Of a stretch of 64,000 bases of DNA, positions 15,961 through 26,348 are shown one piece after another (position 1 is the first letter of the stretch; every line of letters starts with the position of its first letter). The DNA lies in NCBI RefSeq assembly GCF_041431415.1, contig NZ_CP107845.1, positions 7,874,001 through 7,938,000 on the forward strand. Direction: 5' to 3'. Position numbers and translations under genes: made by a program. Source of the stretch: Streptomyces sp. NBC_00513. Its GTDB lineage: Bacteria; Actinomycetota; Actinomycetes; Streptomycetales; Streptomycetaceae. The notes beneath the pieces are model-generated. The model did no database searches and was not told the DNA's origin. It was given only the letters and a program-made list of their open reading frames with translations.

Positions 15961-17094
15961 GTGATCTCGTTAATGACCACAACGCGCGCCAGGTCCTTGC
16001 GCAGGACGGTCACTGCCCTGGTGATCGTCCTGTTATCCCTGACAGCTGGCCTCGCCTCCGCGCCGAGCGCCCATGCCGCCTCGGCGTTGACAGAGTCTTG
16101 CCGGACGCGGGAGGAGAGCCTCGACTGCATGAAACTCTTCGCGAGCGGTTCGGGAGGCTTCGTACTCGCGCTGCACCCGGGCGCCCTGTCGAACCAGCAG
16201 GTCGTGGTCGACAGGATGGACAACGGGGAGAACCGCTTCTGGAAGCTCAGTGTGAACCGGGCGGACGCGACGTTCGAGATCGTCAACAAGTCGACTGGTA
16301 CTTGCGTCGGCAGCCAGCCGACCGCCGAGCGCTACGACGTGCTCGTCACCGCGAACTGCCAGAACAACGCCTCACAGCGTTGGTACTTCAACCCTGGCCC
16401 CGGCTACAAGTTCATGATCCGCAACGTCGAGTCCGGCAAGTGCCTGGCCGCCTTCGGCGCCGATGTGCGCAACTCCCGGGTGGGTGACCCCGTGATCGCC
16501 ACACCGTGCCAGCTCCAAACCGGCGGCCAGCACTGGTCGATTGGATCGGGGCCGCACTCCGCGGTCTGGGACCTGGCCATCGACCACGCGGCGAACACCT
16601 GCCAGAAGTCAACGGACACCTGCACGTGGAATGCGGAGAGCGAGGCCCCCGCGGCCCCGCTGCCAGGTATCTGCGCGTCGGAGGTGTGGTACAACGACAC
16701 GCCATACCCGCTCGACCACGTGTTCACCAGGACCAAGACGACCGGCTACTCCAACGAGGTAGGCAGCGAGTTGGAGGTCGGCTTCGAGACGGGGGCTGTC
16801 GGCTCGCTGATCGCCAAGGTCACGGCCAAGCTGAAGGTATCCGCCAAGGTCGTGTGGTCGAACTCGCACAGTGAGGCCGAGCAGACGAAGTTCGCTGTGA
16901 AGCCCGGAGAGTACGGCTGGTACGAGCTGGCGAAGGTCGCCCAGAAGGTGACAGGCACCTGGACCTTCGGCGTCGGAGGGCCGCACACCTGGACGGTGCG
17001 TGACACCGTGACGGTCCCCCTCGAGCACGCCAACGGCCTGACCACCATCCACGTTGCGAAGTCCAGCCCCACTCCGCCCCGCTGCAACTCCTGA
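15961..17094 (+). CDS. Secreted ricin-type lectin with aerolysin-like C-terminal domain
   Basis: A 377-residue protein starting at GTG 15961 (GGAG 6 nt upstream). Residues about 10-37 form a signal peptide (RSLRRTVTALVIVLLSLTAGL, cut after AHA). Residues 50-195 are a ricin-B beta-trefoil with three QxW-like repeats (NRFWKLS, SQRWYFN, GQHWSIG) that would bind glycans. The C-terminal half has alternating Ser/Thr and hydrophobic residues (SELEVGFETGAVGSLIAKV, AKLKVSAKVVWSNSHSE) as in ETX/MTX2 or aerolysin-like beta-pore-forming proteins. This assignment rests on pattern only. Promoter B suggests TetR control. A single transcription unit; transposase debris follows. Confidence 0.65.
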   Translation: MISLMTTTRARSLRRTVTALVIVLLSLTAGLASAPSAHAASALTESCRTREESLDCMKLFASGSGGFVLALHPGALSNQQVVVDRMDNGENRFWKLSVNRADATFEIVNKSTGTCVGSQPTAERYDVLVTANCQNNASQRWYFNPGPGYKFMIRNVESGKCLAAFGADVRNSRVGDPVIATPCQLQTGGQHWSIGSGPHSAVWDLAIDHAANTCQKSTDTCTWNAESEAPAAPLPGICASEVWYNDTPYPLDHVFTRTKTTGYSNEVGSELEVGFETGAVGSLIAKVTAKLKVSAKVVWSNSHSEAEQTKFAVKPGEYGWYELAKVAQKVTGTWTFGVGGPHTWTVRDTVTVPLEHANGLTTIHVAKSSPTPPRCNS

Positions 17095-17179
17095 GTGGCT
17101 CTCGTCGGTCCGGTCCTGTGCGGCGTAGGCGAACGGGAGTCTCGTTCGGGTGATCGCGGCGGGTGCCGAGCATGAGGAC

Positions 17180-17590
17180 GGGGTCTCTTGGTAGCTCGGC
17201 AGATTTCACGCCAACGAGCCTGCCAAGAGGCCCTGTTGTAGCGGTTCTGCATCCTCGTGCAGGCCGGGTCCGGTCCGGTCGCCCCGTCGTGCACTGTCTT
17301 GCGCACCAGCTCGAGAACGCGGCGGACAGCGGGATGCGCGAGCGCCGCTACCCCACTGGCATGACAGACGCGCAGTGGGCCGTGGCCTGTCCGGTACGGC
17401 CAGTGCCGGGCCGTCTGCAGGGACGCGGTGGGCAGTCGGAGGCGTACGGCCGCCAGGCGATGCCGGACACGGTCCACTGTCTTCGGCAACGGAACGAAAT
17501 AGCGAGCCGTGCCGGCGGCGCGGGCGCGGACAGCCGCGGCTTCGACGGCGGCACGTCGATCAATGGGCGCCAGCCCACGCGTGCATCGCA
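17180..17590 (+). pseudogene. IS5-family transposase N-terminal remnant
   Basis: One frame reads RRYPTGMTDAQWAVACP, LQGRGGQSEAYGRQAM and DTVHCLRQRNEI, a corrupted form of the common IS5 N-terminal domain (normally YPSDMTDAQWAVVEPLLP). The catalytic part is missing and the frame is broken after about 17500. Confidence 0.6.
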
Positions 17591-17599
17591 CTCATGACG

Positions 17600-18290
17600 G
17601 GACCTCAATTGAGCTGCAGACGGGGGACGTTCGAGACCCTGATTCAGTTCGGGCATACGACCGGTGGCGGTTCCGTTCTCACTCGGCCGGGCCCACTCCC
17701 ATTCCGCCGGTTCAGGTTTGCGAAGCCCTGTTCGACGGGGGCGCGTCCGCCGGCCAGGATCCGGTTGGCCTGCTTCTGGCCCGGGGTGAGCTTGCGGGCG
17801 CGGGTGGCCTTGTGGCCGGTGACGATGACCAGGTCATCGGGGTTCTCGGGGTTGTCCACGCCGATGAAGCCGAGATCCGCGAGTGCGCCGAGGCCCGCTG
17901 CCTTCAGGTGCTCGACGAGCTTGTCACGGCGGGCGGCGGTGGCGTCGTGGGTCCGGCCGGGCCGGGCCGCGGAGATCCAGATCAGGCGGCCCTTCTCGTC
18001 GGTCAGGGCGAGGAAACGCAAGCCCTGGCGTGGTGCTTGCCCGAGTAGCTGGGGCGGTTGTCCGGGCGCGGGGTGACGCGGCGGCGCGGACCGCTCCCGG
18101 TCTCGTACTTCCACGCACTTGTCGAGGCCGTCGTCGCAGCGCCGGCCTGCCCGCGAACCCGACGTGGCCGCCCCTCCCCGGCAGCGCCTTCTGCGCGCCG
18201 CCCGACGCCAGGAGGGAGCGGAAGAGACCGCTCACCGGCTGCCACCGCTGCACCACCGGCCACCTCGACCAACGCCGGCACTTCAGAAGA
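17600..18290 (-). pseudogene. DDE_Tnp_4-type transposase remnant
   Basis: Minus-strand pieces in two frames. One reads RPSYSGKHHA near 18050; the next frame continues with GLRFLALTDEKGRLIWISAA, RPGRTHDATAARRDKLVEHL, ALADLGFIGVDN and GGRAPVEQGFANL, the order of catalytic motifs in DDE_Tnp_4 transposases. The N-terminal helix-turn-helix domain is not intact, and the end is cut within the last domain. Confidence 0.75.
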
Positions 18291-19305
18291 GCCGCGCGCC
18301 TTGTCGCGCCTGGGTCGGCGTGGTGTCGGTCCATCGTTTGTAGGCGCGGCGGAACTCCCGCGGGTCGCTGTAGCCGAGTTCGGCCGCGATGGCGGTGATC
18401 GACCTGCGTGTCTGCGTCAGCAGCACGTCGGCCTGCTGTCGCCGTACCCGGTCCTGGATCGTGCCGAAGCTGTACCCGGCTCTGGCGAGGTGGCGGTGGA
18501 GGGTGCGGGGGCTCATGCCGAGTGCGTCCGCGACCTGCGTCGCCGTTCTCCGGGAGCGGAGGTCCTGGCGAAGTGCGCCTTCGACGGCCGCCACGACGTC
18601 GTCGACCGGGTCGGACTCCAGGATCGCGCGCGTCGCGTGCAGAGCGGCCTCGAACTGTGTGGCGTTCGCCGTGGGAACGCGGCGCTCTTCGAGGGAACCG
18701 GGCATGGTGAGAGCCGTGCGTTCGCAGTCGAAGGCGACCGGACAGCGCCACAGCCGGGTGTACGCCGCGGCCCACGGTGGCGGCGGGTAGGACAGTTCAG
18801 CGGTCAGCGGGCCGGATGACGGGCCGAACATGAGCCGGGTGAGGACCACGATCCCGGCGAAGGCCTCCTCGGTGAGGAAGACCAGCAGGTCCGGCTCGTG
18901 GGTGCGGGGCAGGAGCTCGACCACGTTTCCCTGGTCCGTGCGGGACACGACGTAGTCCATCATCGTGCCCGCCCCTTGGTGGAACCGGGTCGCGACCTCG
19001 CGGGCCTCGGCGCCCGTCGACGCGGACCGCACGGCGGTGCCGAGTGTTCCCCAGGTGAGGAGTGGGTCGCGGCTTCCGATCATGAGGCCGATCGGTCCGG
19101 CAGGCAGTTCCTTCAGGGCGCGGCGGATCACGGTGGTCGCCTGCCGGTAGGAGACCAGCGTCCGGGACTGCTCCAGCCGGGCCCGGTCCAGGCCCGTGCC
19201 CGCGAACCACCTGGCCGTCTCGATTCGGTCGTGGTCGGCCAGTTCGAGCAACCCGGTCAGGATCACCGGAGGAATCGTGGCCTGGTTCAGCTTGGCTTTG
19301 TCCAC
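18283..19305 (-). CDS. AraC-family transcriptional regulator
   Basis: A 340-residue regulator with the N-terminal domain found in OruR/ArgR-like AraC proteins (LVSYRQATTVIRRALKELPAGPIGL) and a C-terminal double helix-turn-helix (TATQVADALGMSPRTLHRHL and ITAIAAELGYSDPREFRRAY). GTG 19305 is preferred because AGGAGG lies 6 nt before it; ATG 19323 six codons earlier has no such site. The gene diverges from the PfkB operon, with 240 nt between starts, and probably controls it, since AraC proteins of this class activate neighbouring catabolic genes. Confidence 0.85.
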   Translation of the reverse strand: MDKAKLNQATIPPVILTGLLELADHDRIETARWFAGTGLDRARLEQSRTLVSYRQATTVIRRALKELPAGPIGLMIGSRDPLLTWGTLGTAVRSASTGAEAREVATRFHQGAGTMMDYVVSRTDQGNVVELLPRTHEPDLLVFLTEEAFAGIVVLTRLMFGPSSGPLTAELSYPPPPWAAAYTRLWRCPVAFDCERTALTMPGSLEERRVPTANATQFEAALHATRAILESDPVDDVVAAVEGALRQDLRSRRTATQVADALGMSPRTLHRHLARAGYSFGTIQDRVRRQQADVLLTQTRRSITAIAAELGYSDPREFRRAYKRWTDTTPTQARQGARLF

Positions 19306-19545
19306 AGTCCGCCTCCTCGACATCCTGTCGCCGCAATCGTCCTCCGCCCGAGGCGAAGAGGGTGCGCGTTCGTGCCACGACGGGGGGAAATGTTGCCACA
19401 AGCGCCACGCCGCGCCCAGATTCAAAACGGCGCTTCCTACCGTCACTCAACCGTTCGTGGTCGCGGCCCGGCAACCGGCCGCCGCGCAGCGATGGACGTC
19501 GCACCACGAGCCGGGAGCCGGAGCAAGGCGGAGGTGGAACACACG

Positions 19546-20493
19546 ATGAGTGATGTGATGAAGCTGGCGTGCGTGGGCGTGCACGTGCTCGACCATCTGG
19601 TGATCGGGATCGAGTCGATACCCGAGCACAACAACGGTCAGCTGGTCGGGACCATCCGCGCCACCGCAGCCGGCACCGCCGGCGGGACAGCGCTGGTGGC
19701 GGCGCGACTGGGAGCCGATGTCCGCAGCATCGGAGCGATCGGGGACGACGTCCTCGCGGACACTCTCCTGGCGCTCCTGGTCCGCGAAGGCGTGGACATC
19801 TCCGGCCTGGTGCGCAAGGCGGGCCACCAGACATCGGCCTCCGTGCTGCCCGTCCGCCCCAACGGCGACCGCCCGGCCTGGCACTGCATCGGGGCGAACG
19901 CGGCGTTCACCGTTGCCGACGTCTCCGACGAACAGCTGCGTGACCTGACGCATCTGCACCTCGGCGGTCCGGAGTTCCTGGGCGGCGACGCCGCCGCCTC
20001 GCTGCTGGCCCGGGCCCGCGCGGGCGGTGCGACGACCTCGGTCGACATCCTCGCCCCCGGCGACCCGGGCATCCTGGAGTGGATCGCCGCCGCGCTGCCC
20101 CACACCGACTACCTGCTGCCCAACCACGAGCAGGTGCTGGGCTTCACCGGCGCCGACGACCTGGTCACCGGCGCCCGCGCGCTCGTGAGCGCCGGCGCCG
20201 GGTGCGTGGCGGTGACCCACGGTGCCCACGGTGCCGTGGTGGTGACCGCGGACGAGGTGCTGGAGGTCCCGGCGTACGCGGTGGAGGCCGTCGACACCAC
20301 CGGGTGCGGCGACGCGTTCAGCGCGGGCTTCCTGCGCGCCCGGTCGCTCGGGCTCGGGCTGCGGGAGGCGGCCGAGTTCGGCTGCGCGACGTCGGCACAG
20401 GTGGTCGGCGGCCTCGGGACGGACGCCGGCACCTACACGCTCGACGCCGTCCGCGCGTTCGCCGCGAGCGCCGACTGCCTGGCCACGCGATGA
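19546..20493 (+). CDS. PfkB-family carbohydrate kinase
   Basis: A 315-residue ribokinase-type sugar kinase. The N-terminal signature region GGTALVAARLGADVRSIGAIG and the C-terminal signature DTTGCGDAFSAGFLRA with the catalytic Asp are both present. GGAGG is about 11 nt before the ATG. It begins a run of at least six genes in one direction, and the stop overlaps the next start (ATGA at 20490). The substrate is not predictable; in context it may phosphorylate a sugar that the class II aldolase at 23565 then cleaves. Confidence 0.8.
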   Translation: MSDVMKLACVGVHVLDHLVIGIESIPEHNNGQLVGTIRATAAGTAGGTALVAARLGADVRSIGAIGDDVLADTLLALLVREGVDISGLVRKAGHQTSASVLPVRPNGDRPAWHCIGANAAFTVADVSDEQLRDLTHLHLGGPEFLGGDAAASLLARARAGGATTSVDILAPGDPGILEWIAAALPHTDYLLPNHEQVLGFTGADDLVTGARALVSAGAGCVAVTHGAHGAVVVTADEVLEVPAYAVEAVDTTGCGDAFSAGFLRARSLGLGLREAAEFGCATSAQVVGGLGTDAGTYTLDAVRAFAASADCLATR

Positions 20494-21684
20494 GCCGCCA
20501 TCGGAGACCGACCGCGACGACGCTGACGGTCTGCGCGGCATACGCCGCCCAGGGCCTCGGCTACGCCGCGGTCGTCACCGCGCTCCCCGCCGCCAAGGAG
20601 CGCATGGACTTCAGCGACACCGTCCTCTCCGTGATTCTGCTCGGGGTCTGCGTCGCCGCGGTGTTCGGGTCGGTGCTGGCGGACGCGGTCGCCGTGCGCC
20701 GTGGAAGCCGCAGTGCTCTGTGCCTCGGATTCCTGCTGCAGTCCGCTGCCCTTGCCGGGATGAGCCTCGCCCCCGACCTCGTCGTCTACCTGGGCACGGT
20801 CGCCGTCTACGGACTGGGCCTGGGCACGGCCGACGCGGGCAACAACATGCAGGGCGTCGCCCTGCAGAACCGCACCGGGCTGCCCATGATGGGCAGCCTG
20901 TACTCGGCCTTCACCGTCGGTGGCATCGTCGGCGCGCTCCTCAGCGCGGCTCTGGCCGGCGGCGGTGTCTCCGCACTGACCCTGGTCGGGAGCGCTGCCC
21001 TGGTGCAGCTCGCCGTGGCGCTCACCGGCCGGTTCCGGCTCGTGCCGCATCCTCCGCCCCCCTGTCGGACACCACCTCGCCCGGCAGCCGGCGCACCACC
21101 CCGCTCCCCCGAGCGGCGATCTGGGCTGTCGGGTCGCTCGTCCTCGTCGCCTACGTGCTGGACGCGGCGGTCTCGAGGAGCACCGTCTATCTCTCCGACG
21201 GGTTGAAGACCTCCGCCGCCGTCGCGCCGGTCGGCTACGCGGCCTACCTGGCGATGGTCCTGCTCGCCCGGCTCGTGACCGACCCGGCCATCCTGCGCTG
21301 GGGCCGACGTGGCGTCGGTGTGGGCGCCCTCGTCCTCGGAACGATCGGGTGCGCCCTCGTCGTAGCCGGTCCGGGTGTCGCGGTGATGGTCGCGGGATTC
21401 GCGGTCGCCGGGATCGCCACCGGTGTCCTGGTGCCGCCTTCGAGGCCGCCGGTCAGTTGCTGCCCGCCCGCAGCGACGAGGTCATCGCCCGCGTCAACAT
21501 CTTCAACTATGCCGGCGCCGTCACCGGAGCCGTCGTCCCGGGCCTGCTCGGCACGGGTGCCGGCCTCCGGCTCGGGTTCGTGGCACCGGCGCTCGCGCTT
21601 CTGCTCGTACTGCCCCTCGCCCGCCGGCTCCCGACCCGTCTCTCCGATTCCCCCAAGCCTCTTCCCGAAGGAGAACCAGCATGA
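20490..21684 (+). pseudogene. MFS transporter, two frameshifts
   Basis: A 12-helix-type MFS protein that can be followed only by joining three frames. Frame 1 (from 20490) holds the first six helices, including LLGVCVAAVFGSVLADAVAV and the loop MMGSLYSAFTVGGIVGALLS. At about 21057, in a run of six C, the reading continues in the next frame (AAIWAVGSLVLVAYVLDAAV through GIATGVLV), and at about 21430 in the third (AAGQLLPARSDEVIARVN). The final frame ends in an ATGA overlap with the amine oxidase, so spacing of the ancestral operon is preserved. Sequencing indels are as likely as real mutation. Confidence 0.75.
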
Positions 21685-23066
21685 CCGATAGCGTCGATCT
21701 CGATGTCGTGGTGGTGGGAGCCGGGCTTTCCGGCCTCGCCGCGGCCCGCAGCCTGCAGCGGTACGGACTGCGCGTGAAGGTGTTCGAGGCGCTCGACAGA
21801 GTCGGCGGCCGGGTCGACTCCGCCACCGTCGCCGGTGCGCGTGTCGACCTCGGAGGCACCTTCGTCGGTCCCGACCACGACCACATCAACTCCCTCGCCG
21901 ACGAGGTCGGGGTGGGCCGCTACCTCACGCACGAGGCCGGGGACAACCTGCTGATGTGGCGCAAGGACCGCAAGCGGTACCGCGGGGCCGTCCCCCCGAT
22001 CGGCGCGACCTCGTTGCTGGACCTCGCCCGTATCCGTTCCACCCTGGAGCGGATGAGCCGCAGGATTCCCGTCGGCCGCCCGTTGGACGCCCCCGACGCG
22101 GCGGGCCTCGACGCCCAGACGCTCGGCGGCTGGCTCACCGCCAAGCACGCCGGCCAGGCCACCAAGGACCTGATGGCGGTGGTGTGCAAGACCTCGTGGG
22201 GCTGCGAACCCTCGGAGATCTCGCTGCTGCACGTGCTGCACTACATCGCCCAGGCCAGCGGGCTCGACTCGATGCTCGACACCCGCGACGGCGCCCAGGA
22301 GCAGCACTTCGTCGAGGGCTCGCACGAGGTCGCGGTCCGCGTCGCCGACGGACTGGGCGCGGACACCGTCCGCCTGGGGTCGCCGGTCCTGCGGATCGAC
22401 TGGAGCGACGACGCCGTGACCGTCCACACCGACGACGGCCCCACCACCGCGCGGCGCGTCATCGTCGCGGTTCCGCCGGCCCTGCGACGCCGGATCCGGT
22501 TCGTCCCCGAACTCCCCGCCGCGCACCGGCGCCTCTCACAGCGCTGGTCGCCCGGCATCCTGTCCAAGATCTACGCCGTCTACGACACACCGTTCTGGCG
22601 CGAACAGGGCCTCAGCGGCACGACGATCTCCGACGAGGGCCCCATCTTCATCACCTTCGACGCCAGCCCTCCCGACGCCTCCCGCGGTGTCATCCTCGGC
22701 TTCATCGGAGGCGACTACGCACGCGAGTGGGACGAGGTGGACGCCGACGAACGGCGGCTGCGCGCGCTCTCGGCGCTCGGGGACCTCTTCGGTGAACGCG
22801 CCATTGAACCCCGCGGCTACACCGACCAGCGATGGGGCGAGGAGGAATGGCTCGGCGGCGGCCCCACGGCGGCACCGGGCCCCGGATCGGTCGCCTCGTT
22901 GCACGCCCGGCTGGCGGAGCCGGTCGGCCCCATCCACTGGGCCGGCACCGAGACCGCGCGACGCTGGGCCGGATTCATGGACGGCGCGGTCGCGGCCGGC
23001 GAACGCGCGGCCCGCCAGACCGCCATCGAACTCACCACCACACACGACGAGAAGGCAAGCCGATGA
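21681..23066 (+). CDS. Flavin monoamine oxidase family protein
   Basis: A 461-residue FAD amine oxidase. The N-terminal dinucleotide motif is VVVVGAGLSGLAAARSLQ with the following GGRVDSATVAGARVDLGGTFVG, and the C-terminal FAD region is HWAGTETARRWAGFMDGAVAAG. The covalent-Cys motif of mammalian MAO is absent, so FAD is probably bound non-covalently. It would oxidise a primary or secondary amine to an aldehyde or imine, hydrogen peroxide and ammonia. AAGGAG is 7-8 nt before the ATG. It overlaps its neighbours on both sides, and the aldehyde dehydrogenase at 24315 may take the aldehyde. Confidence 0.85.
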   Translation: MTDSVDLDVVVVGAGLSGLAAARSLQRYGLRVKVFEALDRVGGRVDSATVAGARVDLGGTFVGPDHDHINSLADEVGVGRYLTHEAGDNLLMWRKDRKRYRGAVPPIGATSLLDLARIRSTLERMSRRIPVGRPLDAPDAAGLDAQTLGGWLTAKHAGQATKDLMAVVCKTSWGCEPSEISLLHVLHYIAQASGLDSMLDTRDGAQEQHFVEGSHEVAVRVADGLGADTVRLGSPVLRIDWSDDAVTVHTDDGPTTARRVIVAVPPALRRRIRFVPELPAAHRRLSQRWSPGILSKIYAVYDTPFWREQGLSGTTISDEGPIFITFDASPPDASRGVILGFIGGDYAREWDEVDADERRLRALSALGDLFGERAIEPRGYTDQRWGEEEWLGGGPTAAPGPGSVASLHARLAEPVGPIHWAGTETARRWAGFMDGAVAAGERAARQTAIELTTTHDEKASR

Positions 23067-23482
23067 CCTGGAGCACCCACCACAGCCAGCTGACCACCGC
23101 CACCGCCGCCCAGCTGTGGAAGCGCTGGACGACCGCCGCCCTGTGGCAGCTCGACGACCCCGGCGTTGCGTGGGCCCAGATCGACGGCCCCCTCACCGTC
23201 GGAACCACCGGACTCGTCAAGGACCACGGCGCCCCCGCCCAGAAGATCGAGTTCACCCGCGTCGAACACGAACGCGCCATGGACTTCGTCATCCGGCTGC
23301 CACTGGCCACCCTGACCATCACCCACGACATGGAGCCCTTCGGTGAGGGCATGCGCGCCACCCACGGCGTCGTCCTCGACGGCCCCCTGCACCGCCTCTA
23401 CGCCGTGTTGCTCGGCGGGAAACTCGCACGCCAGCTCCCCCTCGTGGTCCGCAACGTGACGGCCGGCGCCCTGACGCACTGA
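23063..23482 (+). CDS. SRPBCC-family (START-like) protein
   Basis: A 139-residue protein starting in the ATGA overlap with the amine oxidase. Its order (W-rich N-terminus with AAQLWKRWTTAALWQLDDP, a beta-rich centre and a C-terminal long helix LLGGKLARQLPLVVRNV) fits polyketide-cyclase/dehydrase or SRPBCC ligand-binding proteins. These hold small hydrophobic ligands in a helix-grip fold. No catalytic residues can be identified. Strict coupling to the oxidase suggests it handles the same compound. Confidence 0.65.
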   Translation: MTWSTHHSQLTTATAAQLWKRWTTAALWQLDDPGVAWAQIDGPLTVGTTGLVKDHGAPAQKIEFTRVEHERAMDFVIRLPLATLTITHDMEPFGEGMRATHGVVLDGPLHRLYAVLLGGKLARQLPLVVRNVTAGALTH

Positions 23483-23564
23483 GCCGCCCGAACAAACCCG
23501 AAAAGCCATCATCCGTTGCGACGACATGAGGCAACGGCACGAGAACGGAAGCGGTGAATGCACA

Positions 23565-24212
23565 GTGGACGACACGAACGAACTGAAGACCCGGCAAGCT
23601 CTCGTCGACGCCAGCCGGCACCTCCACGACACCGGGCTCGTCACCGGCACATCGGGAAACCTCAGCGTCCGCGTCGGCGACCAGGTACTCGTGACGCCGT
23701 CCGGAGTGAGCTACCAGACGCTGGAACCCGGCGACATCGCCCGCGTCACACTCGACGGCGAGGTCCTCGACGCGGGCGCGACCTCACCTTCCTCGGAAAC
23801 CCCCCTCCACCTGGGGATCTACCGTACAACCGACGCCCAGGCGATCGTGCACACGCACGCGCCGTGGGCCACCGCCGTCGGCCTGGTGCGCGACGAGCTG
23901 CCGAGCGTCCACTACTCCATCCTCCTGCTCGGAGGCCCGATCCGCGTGGCGCCCTACGCGACCTTCGGCAGCCAGGAGCTCGCCGACAACGTGCGCCTCG
24001 CGATGCTCGACCGGAGGGCCGCGCTCATGCGCAACCACGGCGCGGTCGCCAGTGGCGCCACCTTGGCCGAGGCGGTCCACAACGCCGAATCGGTCGAATG
24101 GCTCGCACGCCTGTACCTGGGGGCAGCCCAACTCGGAGAGCCGGCAACGCTGACGAGCGAGCAGCTCGAAGACGTATGGCGCCGTGCCACAGCCAGCGGA
24201 TACCGGCCCTGA
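23565..24212 (+). CDS. Class II aldolase/adducin family protein
   Basis: A 215-residue zinc aldolase of the fuculose-1-phosphate/ribulose-5-phosphate epimerase class. Metal ligands are seen in AIVHTHAPWATA and in LMRNHGAVASGATLAEA; GTSGNLSVRVGDQVLVTPSG is the phosphate-binding region and the acid is in SSETPLHLGIYRT. GTG 23565 gives the usual length; an in-frame ATG at 23526 is possible, but neither has a strong ribosome site. With the PfkB kinase upstream it could cleave a phosphorylated sugar into dihydroxyacetone phosphate and an aldehyde; this is inference. Confidence 0.8.
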   Translation: MDDTNELKTRQALVDASRHLHDTGLVTGTSGNLSVRVGDQVLVTPSGVSYQTLEPGDIARVTLDGEVLDAGATSPSSETPLHLGIYRTTDAQAIVHTHAPWATAVGLVRDELPSVHYSILLLGGPIRVAPYATFGSQELADNVRLAMLDRRAALMRNHGAVASGATLAEAVHNAESVEWLARLYLGAAQLGEPATLTSEQLEDVWRRATASGYRP

Positions 24213-24314
24213 CCCAACCTCCGGGCGCCAGCGCCACAAGGCCCGCGGGCGCCCACAAAGCACCGTAACGACTCGCCTTCTGAGCCATGCCACGGTCGAA
24301 GCGAAAGGGATTTC

Positions 24315-25827
24315 GTGAGTCCTACCAGCCAAGCAGCCGTCAGCCGGCGCCTAGCCACCGCCACCACGTTCGACTCGCTCGACCCCGCCACCGACGAGGT
24401 CGTCGGTACCCACCCGGTGCACACCGACGAGGAGGTACGCGCGGCCGTCGACCTCGCCCGCACCGAGGCCGCGTGGTGGGCCGGCCTCAGCTTCACGGAG
24501 CGCGGGCGGCACCTGACGGCGTGGAAGGCCACGATGGTCCGGCGACTGCCCGAGCTCGTCGAAACCGTGCACCGCGAGACCGGCAAACCGCTCGGCGACG
24601 CGATGCTCGAAGCAGGGCTCGCGATCGAATACATCGAGTGGGCCGCCGGACACGCGAGGAAGGTGCTCGGTCGGCGCAAGGTGTCCGCGGGCCTGCTGAT
24701 GTTCAACCAGTCCGCGTCGGTGGCCTACAAACCGCTGGGGGTGATCGGCGTGATCGGGCCGTGGAACTACCCGGTCTTCACACCGCTCGGGTCGATCTCC
24801 TACGCACTGGCGGCCGGCAACGCCGCGGTCTTCAAGCCCAGCGAGTACACCCCGGGTGTGGGTGTGTGGCTCGCCGAGCGCGATTCGAGGAGGCCGTGGG
24901 CCGTCCGGTCCTCAAGGTCGTCACCGGCCTCGGCGCCACCGGCGCCGCACTGTGCCACGCCGGGGCCGACAAGATCGCCTTCACCGGATCGACGGCCACC
25001 GGCAAGAAGGTGATGGCCGCGTGCGCCGAGTCACTCACACCGGTGGTCATCGAGGCCGGGGGCAAGGACTCCCTGATCGTCGACGCCGACACCGACGTCC
25101 CCGCCGCCGCCGACGCTGCGCTCTGGGGCGCGTGCAGCAACGCCGGGCAGACGTGCATCGGCGTCGAGCGGGTCTACGTACACGAGCAGGTGTACGACGA
25201 GTTCGTCGACGCGCTCACGGCCAAGGCCGCCGGTCTGTACGCGGGCTCCGGCGCCGAGATCGGGCCGATCACCATGCCGAGCCAGCTGGACGTCATCCGC
25301 CGGCACGTGCGGGACGCCCTCGACGAGGGCGGTCGCGCGCTGGTCGGCGGCCTCGACGCCGTGGGCGAGCGCCATGTACAGCCGACCATCCTGGTCGATG
25401 TGCCGGAGAACTCCCTGGCGGTGCGGGAGGAGACCTTCGGACCGACGGGGTGACCGTCGCGAAGGTGCGGGACATGGACGAGGCCGTCGAACTGACCAAC
25501 GCGACCGCCTACGGTCTCGGAAACACGGTCTTCAGCAAGCGCCACGGCATGGCGATCGCCGAGCGGATCCGCTCGGGCATGTCGTCGGTCAACGGCGTGA
25601 TCAGCTTCGCCGGCATACCGGGCCCGCCCTTCGGCGGCGTCGGCGAATCCGGCTTCGGCCGCATCCACGGGCCCGACGGCCTGAAGGAGTTCACCTTCGC
25701 CAAGGCGATCGCCCGGCAGAGGTTCAGGCCGTTGCTCGCACTGACCACCTTCGACCGCCCCGAGAAGACCGACAGGCTGTTTACCTGGGTGATCGGCCTG
25801 CTCCACGGGCGCGAGCCGAGGAGGTAG
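24315..25827 (+). pseudogene. Aldehyde dehydrogenase, two frameshifts
   Basis: An aldehyde dehydrogenase readable only across three frames. From GTG 24315: VIGVIGPWNYPVFTPLGS. After a shift near 24890: IAFTGSTATGKKV, VIEAGGKDSLIV and the nucleophilic Cys in CSNAGQTCIGVERVYV. After a second shift near 25445: VTVAKVRDMDEAVEL to FGGVGESGFGRIHG. All catalytic motifs are intact in their own frames and the 3' end is normal, so the gene was recently whole or the sequence contains indels. It would complete the amine oxidase or aldolase pathway. Confidence 0.8.
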
Positions 25828-26348
25828 GGCAAAAGCACCCAGGGCCATCAACGACGACCTCGCCCTGCTCCCGAGCCCGCCGGATCGACAGCACGCCGAC
25901 CGGGCCCGGTTTCGGTGGTAGGTCGTACGGCACATGGCGCGTCCCCCACCTCCGGCTCCCGTACGGGCCTGGTACCGCCAAGCCCTGCGGTCCGCACGAG
26001 GCCATCCACTCCTCGCGCCGCATCGTGCCGCCGGCCCAGGAGCATTCGCCGCCTGTCTAGACGTACAGCACCGGCCATACGGCCATCCGGCGTCGGATGA
26101 GCTCCGTCGCGACGCAAGCCTGAGCCCGTACGGCCTGCTCTCATCCAGCCCTGTCGGGCCGCCGGAGCGGGCCTCGAGCAGCGCCTGGTGCTCACCGCCC
26201 GACTCCTGGCCACACCGGTCCACCCGCGGAGGGCCGGCCGTCCGCCGGAACCGTCTGAGGGAGCGTGGGCCCCCGCGACGTCGCGGGGAAGGTGGACCGG
26301 GCGTTCGGTGGGGCTCGGGGGGTGCGGGGGGTGCGGGCGCTCGGTCCC
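25828..26348. other. Convergent intergenic region with palindrome
   Basis: 520 bp between the 3' ends of the aldehyde dehydrogenase and the alcohol dehydrogenase. No gene is supported. A perfect 18-bp palindrome, CCCCGCGACGTCGCGGGG, at 26271-26288 may terminate the minus- and plus-strand transcripts. Confidence 0.5.
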
